NCBI GenBank assembly: GCA_044227705.1 | Contig: JBGAWE010000210.1 | Span: 1-7,979 of the forward strand | Reading direction: 5' to 3' | From: JANOQP01 sp044227705 | Lineage (GTDB): Bacteria; Bacteroidota; Bacteroidia; Chitinophagales; Saprospiraceae | Length of the DNA: 7,979 bases | Shown: in pieces, positions 1-6,301 of the stretch | How positions within the stretch are numbered: position 1 is the first letter of the stretch | How the letters are laid out: the number at the start of each line of letters is the position of its first letter | Notes under the pieces: generated by a model | The model's database searches: none | The model's input: only the letters and a program-made list of their open reading frames with translations | Told to the model about the DNA's origin: nothing | Translations under genes and position numbers: made by a program

Positions 1-2570
1 GCGTCCGTGGTTTTTCCCTCGGCGAGGAAGAGCCAGGCCATGCCGAGCCGGGCCATGCGGGCTTTTGGGCTGAGTTCGATGGCTTTCAGGAACTCCCGGC
101 GGGCATCCGCCGGGCGGTTGGTCTTGAAATAGGCCCTGCCGAGCAGGTAATGGGCCGGGGCCAGCGTGGAATCGAGGGCGAGGGCTTTTTTCAGGATTGG
201 TTCCGCATCGCCGTATCGCTGGTTTTGGACGTACACGGCCCCGAAGTTGAGCCATGCCTTGGCATCCGTCGAATCGGGCACCAGGGCGTTTCGCATCAGG
301 GCGTTCCAGCGCTCCTTTTGTTCCCGGAGGAGGGCGAGGTCGACTTCCTGTAGCATCCAGTCATAGTTGTTGAAGCCTTTTTTGAGGGCCTGTTCCAGTG
401 CCATAAATGCCTGCTCCGGCTGGTTTTGAAGGCTTTGGAGTGTGGCCAGATGGCACCAGGCATAGGCATCGGTCGAATCGAGTTGAATGGCTTTTTTGAT
501 GGCGGTCTCCGCCTCGGCGAAGCGACGGGTGCTGAGGTAAGCACTCCCCAAGTTGCCCCAACCAGTGACAAAGGTCGAATCGAGTTGAATGGCTTTTTTT
601 AAAGCGGTCTCCGCCTCGACGTGGCGGAGGGTGAGGGAGTAAACAGCCCCTAGGTTGGTCCAGGCATAGGCATCTGTTGAATCGAGTTGAATGGCTTTTT
701 TTAAAGCGGTCTCCGCTTCACTGTACCGTTGAAGCTTATTGAAGAGCAAGGCCCCCAGATTGGTCCAGACATCGACAAGGGTCGAATCGAGTTGAATGGC
801 TTTTTTGTAAGCGGCCTCCGCCTCGGCGTAGCGGCGGGTGTGGGCGTAAGCAAACCCCAGGTTCTGCCAGGCACAGGGGAAGCAAATATCCGTGCCGGAA
901 CCTGCGATGGCTTTCAGGTACCAGCGCTCCGCCTCCTTGTAGTCTTTTTGTCTATGGTAAAATGTCGCCTTGACATACCAGACAAACACTGAAGCGGAAT
1001 CCACCTGCCCGGCCTGGGTGAGCAGTTCCTCCGCCTTGCCGGGCTGTTTTGCGTTCCCTTCGTAATAACCGGCGAGCAAGATGTAAGGCACCACCCAGGC
1101 CGGCACCTGCGCTGCCGCTTTGCTGAAATAATAGGATGCGGAGTCTTCCTGCGCAGCGTTGAAGGTGCTCACCATTTGTGCCAGTGCATGGGGCATGTCG
1201 GGCTGCCAGTGCAGGGCCTGGTGGAAGGCTGCCTGTTTTTCGGGGGCAGTGGCGGCCATTTTTCCTTCAAAAAAATGCTTGCGGGCCTGCAACGGTGCGT
1301 ACATGTAATGGCCTTCGCCCAGCAGCTCAGCGGCACGTTGCAGGTACCTGGGGTATTGGGCGTACAGATTGGCAGCCTTGTCTGCTGATAGCACCTCTTG
1401 GGTTAGGCCGGTTTTCAGCAGCGTTTTCAGCACCTGCTGGGCATCGTCCTGTAGGGCGGCGGCGTAGTTGCGGCGCATCATGCCGTGCAGGGGCGCAAGC
1501 GACTGGTTTTGAACGAGTTGCGCATAAAGCTCTTCGGCAGGCTTGTCCCCCGAGGCTGCCGCGGGGGGGAAGAACCGCTTTTCAGCGACGGCCTTTTTGA
1601 AAGCGAGGTAAGCCTGGCGGATGCTCGAATCGACCTTCCCCAAAACCTCGTCCTCCAAGCCGCGCCCCTCCGTCGCCGCGAAAACGGGCAGCCCGCTGGC
1701 CTTCGCCTTTTTCAACTCAGCCAAAATCGCGGCACTGACCGTCGCCAACCGCTCGGTCTTGTTGCCCAAAAGGATGGGGACTTGGCTCTGCGGCGCGGCC
1801 TCGGCGGTCACTTTGTCCTCCAAATAGCGGTCGAGCTCGCCGAGGGAGACGGAACCGTCCGAGTTTTTGTCGGCGAGTCCGAGCAGGCCGTCTACCAGGT
1901 GATAGGAAAAAATGCCGCGCCCGCCGCCCCATTGCTCGCCCTCGAGGCTCAACTCGCCGGGCTGGCAGCTCAAAATCTTGACCTCGTTGGCGAACTGCTT
2001 GGCGAGATTGGCCGCCGTCAACTGCGCCCCGCCGATCTGGCTGCCAGCCAATTTTCCCGCATGGCAGGCATCGGTCACGACGACCACTTTGGCCTTGTTC
2101 TGAACCGAGAGCGTCGAAACGACCTCCTGCAAATAGGCCAGCGAGTACGTCCCGCCGCCCATGTACACCCGGCTCGGCGCGTCCCAACAGAGCAAAAAGC
2201 CGGGCTGGGAGAGCTTTTTGCCCTCCACGTCGCCGTGGCCGGAGAAATAGATGATGACCTCGTCGCCCTCCCTCGCCCGCTCGATGAGGTTATCCAACGC
2301 CTCGGCGACGCGGCCGGCCGTGGCCTCTTTGTTGGTCAAAACTTGGAGGTGGTCGTTGTCCAGGCCGCCGCCCGCCGGGCTTCGGAGGAAGTTGGCGAAG
2401 GCCTCCGCGTCCTTGTCGGCAAAGCGCAGGTCGGGGATGCCCTCGTCTTGATAATCGGAGATGCCGACGACGACGGCGCGGGTGGTGGTGCCGCCAGCGT
2501 CGAAGGACTGGGCGGCGATTCTGGCGGCGGCCAGCAAAAGGGCGGCGGGAACAGCGGCTGTTATCTTCAT
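1..2570 (-). CDS. Exported caspase-family (C14) protease with C-terminal TPR array, 3' end outside window
   Basis: 856 full codons are visible, open from ATG 2570 to the left edge; the C-terminus is missing. Residues 1-20 look like a signal peptide (K2, Ala/Leu-rich core, likely cut before Q21), so the protein probably leaves the cytoplasm; no lipobox Cys is seen. Residues about 32-255 are a caspase-like p20/p10 domain: the VVVGISDYQ strand, LRFADKDAEAF helix, SGHG with His112, and TDACHAG with Cys169, the expected catalytic dyad. An EF-hand-like loop lies at 234-245. Residues about 260-440 are a helical linker also seen in other Bacteroidota caspase-TPR proteins. From about 459 on there are TPR units of 34-35 residues, several nearly identical (598-700). 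The substrate is unknown; TPRs suggest partner binding or assembly. ATG 2570 is chosen because it gives the signal peptide and no nearer upstream in-frame ATG is seen. The family call is firm; the biological role is not. Confidence 0.93.
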   Translation of the reverse strand, partial: MKITAAVPAALLLAAARIAAQSFDAGGTTTRAVVVGISDYQDEGIPDLRFADKDAEAFANFLRSPAGGGLDNDHLQVLTNKEATAGRVAEALDNLIERAREGDEVIIYFSGHGDVEGKKLSQPGFLLCWDAPSRVYMGGGTYSLAYLQEVVSTLSVQNKAKVVVVTDACHAGKLAGSQIGGAQLTAANLAKQFANEVKILSCQPGELSLEGEQWGGGRGIFSYHLVDGLLGLADKNSDGSVSLGELDRYLEDKVTAEAAPQSQVPILLGNKTERLATVSAAILAELKKAKASGLPVFAATEGRGLEDEVLGKVDSSIRQAYLAFKKAVAEKRFFPPAAASGDKPAEELYAQLVQNQSLAPLHGMMRRNYAAALQDDAQQVLKTLLKTGLTQEVLSADKAANLYAQYPRYLQRAAELLGEGHYMYAPLQARKHFFEGKMAATAPEKQAAFHQALHWQPDMPHALAQMVSTFNAAQEDSASYYFSKAAAQVPAWVVPYILLAGYYEGNAKQPGKAEELLTQAGQVDSASVFVWYVKATFYHRQKDYKEAERWYLKAIAGSGTDICFPCAWQNLGFAYAHTRRYAEAEAAYKKAIQLDSTLVDVWTNLGALLFNKLQRYSEAETALKKAIQLDSTDAYAWTNLGAVYSLTLRHVEAETALKKAIQLDSTFVTGWGNLGSAYLSTRRFAEAETAIKKAIQLDSTDAYAWCHLATLQSLQNQPEQAFMALEQALKKGFNNYDWMLQEVDLALLREQKERWNALMRNALVPDSTDAKAWLNFGAVYVQNQRYGDAEPILKKALALDSTLAPAHYLLGRAYFKTNRPADARREFLKAIELSPKARMARLGMAWLFLAEGKTTD
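475..885 (-). repeat. Four tandem near-identical TPR-coding repeats (102/105 bp period)
   Basis: Units begin at 475, 577, 679 and 784, giving spacings of 102, 102 and 105 bases (34, 34 and 35 residues). Each starts with the same 23-base core on the plus strand, which encodes KKAIQLDS on the minus strand. The units at 577 and 679 share their first 38 bases exactly. The end of the unit at 784 diverges. Further, more degenerate TPR units lie on both sides (about 1-470 and 886-1200). Identity at synonymous positions indicates recent duplication or gene conversion rather than protein-level selection alone. Confidence 0.9.
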
Positions 2571-2635
2571 GTGGTTGATTTTCAATGATTTGTTCACCAA
2601 CCGGAATCTGGGGACATTAGCACTGCGGGGGTCAG

Positions 2636-2665
2636 CAAATCTACACATTGCTTTCACAAGAGAAA
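2636..2665 (-). promoter_or_regulatory. Candidate Bacteroidota promoter for the caspase-TPR gene
   Basis: On the minus strand TAGATTTG (2636-2643) matches the Bacteroidota -7 consensus TAnnTTTG exactly. A TTTC (2662-2665), one base off the -33 TTTG element, lies 18 bases upstream, slightly short of the usual 19-21. The predicted transcript would start near 2630 and have a leader of about 60 bases before ATG 2570. The leader is A-rich near the start codon and has no Shine-Dalgarno site, as is usual in this phylum. The element lies in the 109-base gap after the EamA gene, where a promoter would be expected. Confidence 0.45.
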
Positions 2666-2679
2666 GTCGCCGCCGCCGC

Positions 2680-3102
2680 TCACTTCAGGATGAGCACCGC
2701 CAGCCCCGCCAAAATCAGGGAGCCGCCGAGGAGCGTCCGCGCCGTCAGGGGTTCCTTCAAAATCAAAAAAGAGAGGAGCAGCGTGATGAGGATGCTGGCT
2801 TTGTCGATGAGCGCGACCTCCGAGACGTGGCCGATTTTGATGGCCTTGTAATAAAAGATCCACGACAGCGAGGTCGTCAGGCCGGAGAGGGCGAGGAAGC
2901 CGAGGTCGGAGAGCGAGAGCAGTTTCAGCTCCCGAATGTGCCGGAAGCCGATGGCGTTGAGCCAGACGAGCGCGAAGACCACGATTGTCCGCACGGCGAG
3001 GCCCGCGTCGCCGCTGACATTTTTCAGCCCCAGCTTGGCGATGACCGAGGTCAGCCCGGCGAAGAGCATGGCGAGGAGGGCGAAGAGGATGGGCTGCGGC
3101 AT
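2680..3102 (-). CDS. Single-domain EamA/DMT-type membrane transporter (COG2510-like)
   Basis: 140 residues with five hydrophobic segments (about 4-22, 36-53, 65-88, 96-115, 120-139). This is one EamA half rather than the usual ten-helix pair, and the length and sequence pattern match the COG2510-type small EamA proteins: FAGLTSVIAKLGL near the start, SGLTTSLSWIFYYKA at 73-87, ALIDKAS at 97-103, and KEPLT before the last helix. It sits in the inner membrane and probably works as a dimer exporting or importing a small metabolite; the substrate cannot be read from sequence. The start is set at ATG 3102, where the first helix begins almost at once behind an A-rich leader. An in-frame ATG at 3186 would add 28 non-conserved residues and would place the start upstream of the terminator at 3127-3162. 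It follows the T9SS-cargo gene but is separated from it by that terminator. I see no clear promoter of its own. Confidence 0.9.
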   Translation of the reverse strand: MPQPILFALLAMLFAGLTSVIAKLGLKNVSGDAGLAVRTIVVFALVWLNAIGFRHIRELKLLSLSDLGFLALSGLTTSLSWIFYYKAIKIGHVSEVALIDKASILITLLLSFLILKEPLTARTLLGGSLILAGLAVLILK

Positions 3103-3126
3103 CTTTTCTTTTTGAGTTGGACGCAC

Positions 3127-3162
3127 AAAAAAAGGCCATCCCCGGTCTCCCCGAAGATGGCC
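3127..3162 (-). terminator. Intrinsic terminator of the T9SS-cargo gene
   Basis: Read on the minus strand, GGCCATC (3162-3156) and GATGGCC (3140-3134) form a perfect 7-bp stem around a 15-base loop, followed directly by seven T (3133-3127). The stem starts about 28 bases after the stop codon of the 979-residue gene (3191) and ends 25 bases before the EamA start (3102). The opposite orientation lacks a T run, so it acts on the minus strand only. Confidence 0.85.
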
Positions 3163-3190
3163 CATCAAAAAGGCTTGGACTGTCAATCCC

Positions 3191-6130
3191 CTATTGCTTC
3201 ACCAGCTTCCCGCTGACGAAAAACCCTTCACGGTTTTCAATCCTGAAAAAATAAAGCCCCACCGGCAGCCCGCCCGCGTGGACGGGGAAGCGGTCGCCAT
3301 CAAAGGTTTTCACTTGCAAGACACGCCCGGATGCGTCCATCAAAGTGAACTGCTTGGCCCCCGCCGCCGCGTTTTTCAAACGGACCTCCGCGCACTCGGC
3401 AAACGGATTGGGCGCGACGGCGACGCTCCCGTCCGCCTCCGGCTGGTCGAACGTGGCCGTCGTCCACGGGTGGCCGATGTTGTGGAAGACCGTGTTCGTG
3501 ATGACCGGCGCGTTGCCGTCGAAGAAGATGGCGGCCGAGTTTTGAATCAAGGTGCCGTCGGGCAGGTCCTTTTTCTGCGCGATGCGGAACTGGAAACGGC
3601 CGTGCGAGGCCGCCTCGTTCGTCCCCGAGTCGACGAGGCCGATGTTTTCAAAGCTCACTTTCAAAACGCCGTGGCCCAAAAGCTCCCATTTGTACGGGTG
3701 CGAGGCACCGCCCATGCGGATGCTCGCCGGGTCGAGCGCCGCGTCGAGCGTGTCGCGGACGGTGACGAGGTAGGCCGTGTCGGTGCCCGTGTTTTGAAAA
3801 TCGATGGTGTACTCGATGTCCGTGTTCTTCGGCAAAAAGTGCTCGGCGCGAGCGCCTTTCGGGAAGGCGAGCTTGTCGTTCGGGTCGAGTGAGTTGACCA
3901 CCTCCTTGCACTCGATGTCGACGAAGGTCGCGTCGTCGTCCATCTGGAACATGGAGCCGAAACCGAACGTCGGCCCCGTCCCGCACCCCTCGACCATCGC
4001 CGACGGCATCGACCAAGCCGGGCTGCCCACTGCCGGGTCGACCTCAATTCGGAACGTCGCCCCGGTCGCCGGGACGCTGACGGTCGCCGACTGGCCGACG
4101 TTCAAAAGCGGGATGGTGCCCGAGTCGTTCAGTTGAATCATGTCCTCCTCGATGACGATGTAGCCGCTCGGGGCGGTCATGTCGCCGTTGCCCACGTTTT
4201 TGATGGTGAAGTTGACGGTGCTATTGCCGAGGCACTTTCCGGTCACTTTCAAAACGGGGTGTTTGTTCGCGATGGTGTCGCCGCAAATCGTGTCGGGAAA
4301 GATGTGCGCCTCCGCGCAGAGCGTCTGACCGAGAACGGCGTTGCAGCTCGTCTCGGTGGTCAAAGTGGCCGTCCCGCACTCGCCGTCGGCGAGGTTGGGC
4401 AGGTCGAGGCGAACCTCGTTTCCGGGCAAAAGAGTCATCGGAACGCTCGCCGATAGCGGGGTCAAAAGCGAGTCGAGGTGGACGATGACATAAGGCCCGA
4501 TGGCCGAATCCGTCCCGATGTTGCAATACTCGATGGTCCAAACGCTTGAAAAGCACGGCCGCAACCGTGTCCCCGACATCGAAACTTCAAGCTGCGGGCA
4601 AATCGCCGAGGCCTGAATCGGGAAGTCCACGACCGCTGTGTCGCCTGTGGCCGCGACCGTTGCCGCGACCGGGCTTTGGCAAGGCTGCCACACCACTGAT
4701 GGCGGCTGAACCGACACAAGATAGCTGCCCGTGTCGACGTCCATCGAGTAGTTGCCGAGGGCGTCGGAGGTCGCGTAGAAGTTGTCGCCCAGCGCGTTGC
4801 TGGCCGTGACCGGCAGGTTTTTGAGCGGAGGCTCCACCGGGCTGTCGACGCAGTTTTCGTCGAGGTCTTTCATCACCCGTCCGACGATGGTGGCGGCGAG
4901 GCTGCGGCCGGTCGAGTCGGTTTTCACGAAGTACATGGCCAGCGTGTTCGGATCGGCACCGACCACGCGCCGCGAGTTGAGCGCGGCCATACCGCCGTCG
5001 GCCGTCGGCACCATGTTGTAGGCGAAGTAGTTGGTGTTCTCCTGAACTGGGTTGTAGGTGCGCGACCATTTCACCTGCCCGTCGGCGCCGAGCCTGACGA
5101 CCGGCACCATGTAGTTGTCGACCCACCCGTCGAGGACGCAGTCGAAGCTGACCAAAACATCTCCGTTGTCGGCTTCGGCCACCTGCCCGTCCCAGGCCCA
5201 ACCGGCAAGCGCCTCGTCGAAAACGACGGTCGACCAGAGGAGCGAGCCGCTCGGCGACCGCTTTTCGACGGTGTACTTCAAGCCGACGCCCGACCCGCCC
5301 CAACAACCGGCGATGAGGTTGCCGTCGGACAGCCAGCCAATGGCCGTGACGTCGATGTTGTTCTGGTCGGTCGTGATGGTAATGTTGCTGTTGCTGGCCG
5401 TCGAGCCGTCGGGCATCCACGCCTCGCTAGCCAAGACTTGTTGAGCACCTTCCGACCTCGCCATGATCTGGACTATATCGCCGGGCAGGAGCCTTGCCTT
5501 GAATCTGCGGTAGGTGGCAAAATATCCCTGCGAAAAATTGACCCATAGCCGCGCCCCGTTGGCGGCGATGCGGCTGACGGCCACCCCGCCGTCGATGTTG
5601 TTCCAAACGAGATAAAAGCTGCCGTCCGAAAGGGGCAGCACCTCCATTTCGTTGAGGCCGCCGCCCGCACTCGCCCCGCCCGATACATCGAGATAGTTGC
5701 GCTGCCAGACCGTTTGGCCAGCCGCGTCGATTTTTGTCAAAAAGACCGAGTCGTTCGGCCAGCCGCCGCCGTGGTCCTTCCCGGCGACCAAAAACGAGCC
5801 GTCGGCGAGCGCGAGGCCCCCGGCGGCGAAGACCTTCCGGCCGGGCGCGGCGGGCAGGATTTGTTCCCACAGAATCGCGCCATCTTGGTCGAGCTTGAGG
5901 ACGCGGCCCACCCGCGCAGTCAGGTCGGCCGAGTTGCCGTTGGCACCGATGAGCAAAAAACCGCCGTCAGGCGACTTGACCAGCTCTGAACCATAGGAAA
6001 GCTCGTAGCCGGTCGAGGGGGGCGTCGGCGGGAAGCGTTTTTCAAAGCCCTGCCCGAAAAGGCCCGCAGCGAACGAGAGGCAGAGCGAGAGCGTCAGGAG
6101 GAGGACCGAGGGCTGAACGTTCTTTTTCAT
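3191..6130 (-). CDS. Large secreted multidomain protein with T9SS type A C-terminal sorting domain
   Basis: 979 residues. Residues 1-26 are a signal peptide (KK, then a Leu-rich core, cut near LFG/Q27) for Sec export. Residues about 45-410 contain roughly seven units of 48-59 residues with a DG-x-FLv-G turn and a G-x-lW strand, suggesting a seven-bladed beta-propeller. Residues 414-509 resemble a carboxypeptidase-regulatory/SdrD-B-like beta-sandwich (IVGRVMKDLDENC...YSMDVDTGSYLVSV). Residues 510-745 are cysteine-rich CARDB/DUF11-like beta-sandwiches. Residues 749-888 begin with DPNDK and match the DUF11/DUF7619-type domain (IEYTIDFQNTGTDTA...SAAIFFDGNAPVITNT). Residues about 903-979 form the T9SS type A sorting domain: PNPF at 907-910, GLPVGLYFF, and a terminal SGKLVKQ. 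The T9SS should carry it across the outer membrane, after which this tail is removed and the protein is attached or released. No catalytic domain is visible, so an adhesive or structural surface role is the best guess. It lies 171 bases after the 465-residue gene and ends in a terminator. Confidence 0.95.
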   Translation of the reverse strand: MKKNVQPSVLLLTLSLCLSFAAGLFGQGFEKRFPPTPPSTGYELSYGSELVKSPDGGFLLIGANGNSADLTARVGRVLKLDQDGAILWEQILPAAPGRKVFAAGGLALADGSFLVAGKDHGGGWPNDSVFLTKIDAAGQTVWQRNYLDVSGGASAGGGLNEMEVLPLSDGSFYLVWNNIDGGVAVSRIAANGARLWVNFSQGYFATYRRFKARLLPGDIVQIMARSEGAQQVLASEAWMPDGSTASNSNITITTDQNNIDVTAIGWLSDGNLIAGCWGGSGVGLKYTVEKRSPSGSLLWSTVVFDEALAGWAWDGQVAEADNGDVLVSFDCVLDGWVDNYMVPVVRLGADGQVKWSRTYNPVQENTNYFAYNMVPTADGGMAALNSRRVVGADPNTLAMYFVKTDSTGRSLAATIVGRVMKDLDENCVDSPVEPPLKNLPVTASNALGDNFYATSDALGNYSMDVDTGSYLVSVQPPSVVWQPCQSPVAATVAATGDTAVVDFPIQASAICPQLEVSMSGTRLRPCFSSVWTIEYCNIGTDSAIGPYVIVHLDSLLTPLSASVPMTLLPGNEVRLDLPNLADGECGTATLTTETSCNAVLGQTLCAEAHIFPDTICGDTIANKHPVLKVTGKCLGNSTVNFTIKNVGNGDMTAPSGYIVIEEDMIQLNDSGTIPLLNVGQSATVSVPATGATFRIEVDPAVGSPAWSMPSAMVEGCGTGPTFGFGSMFQMDDDATFVDIECKEVVNSLDPNDKLAFPKGARAEHFLPKNTDIEYTIDFQNTGTDTAYLVTVRDTLDAALDPASIRMGGASHPYKWELLGHGVLKVSFENIGLVDSGTNEAASHGRFQFRIAQKKDLPDGTLIQNSAAIFFDGNAPVITNTVFHNIGHPWTTATFDQPEADGSVAVAPNPFAECAEVRLKNAAAGAKQFTLMDASGRVLQVKTFDGDRFPVHAGGLPVGLYFFRIENREGFFVSGKLVKQ

Positions 6131-6301
6131 GGCAATAGAATTTTTGTCGTGAAGAATGGCTCAAAAATGGGCAGTCGGTGCGGGGTTTAGAAAGGACAAA
6201 AATTGTTGTTTGTAAAAATAGAGGCTTTGTTTGATTGTTTTAAATAATTGACTTTCAACTAATTAAGTTTCAAAACTGTCTAAATCATCATCTCTCCCCT
6301 T
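6131..6301. other. AT-rich intergenic region
   Basis: 171 bases, clearly richer in A/T than the genes on either side. It must hold the end of the transcript from the 465-residue gene and the promoter of the T9SS-cargo gene. No strong intrinsic terminator is seen: only short imperfect inverted repeats around 6250-6280 without a convincing T tract. No open frame of note and no RNA gene is recognised. Confidence 0.6.
6162..6193 (-). promoter_or_regulatory. Weak candidate promoter for the T9SS-cargo gene
   Basis: On the minus strand CATTTTTG (6162-6169) differs by one base from the Bacteroidota -7 consensus TAnnTTTG, and TTTC (6190-6193) differs by one base from the -33 TTTG, with a 20-base spacer. 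A start here would give a leader of about 25-30 bases before ATG 6130. Other near matches lie in the same AT-rich stretch, such as AATTTTTG about 30 bases upstream, so the choice is uncertain. Confidence 0.28.

Noticed and set aside
475..885. CRISPR-like reading of the regular direct repeats
   Set aside because: The 102-105 base period, in-frame translation and TPR consensus show coding repeats. The spacing is too long, and the regions between the cores are themselves similar.
1485..2588. 367-codon open frame on the plus strand
   Set aside because: It lies antisense to the caspase domain, whose minus-strand frame carries recognisable catalytic motifs. Long antisense frames are common in GC-rich genes, and this translation shows no family features.
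2651..2666. Hairpin CTTTC/GAAAG with a 6-base loop after the EamA gene as a terminator
   Set aside because: Only a 5-bp AT-containing stem and no T run on either strand.
2680..3186. Longer 168-residue version of the EamA protein
   Set aside because: The extra 28 residues are not membrane-like and would be encoded across the terminator hairpin. The 140-residue version matches the family length.
2461..3216. 251-codon plus-strand frame
   Set aside because: It crosses the caspase 5' end, an intergenic promoter region and the whole EamA gene in antisense. The product is a low-complexity charged sequence with no recognisable domain.
3194..3892. 232-codon plus-strand frame
   Set aside because: Antisense to the T9SS sorting and DUF11-like domains. 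The Arg/Val/Asp-rich composition is typical of a codon shadow.
6250..6282. Imperfect inverted repeat around AACT-AATTA-AGTT as a terminator of the 465-residue gene
   Set aside because: The stem is 4 bp of mostly A/T with mismatches beyond, which is expected by chance in AT-rich sequence.
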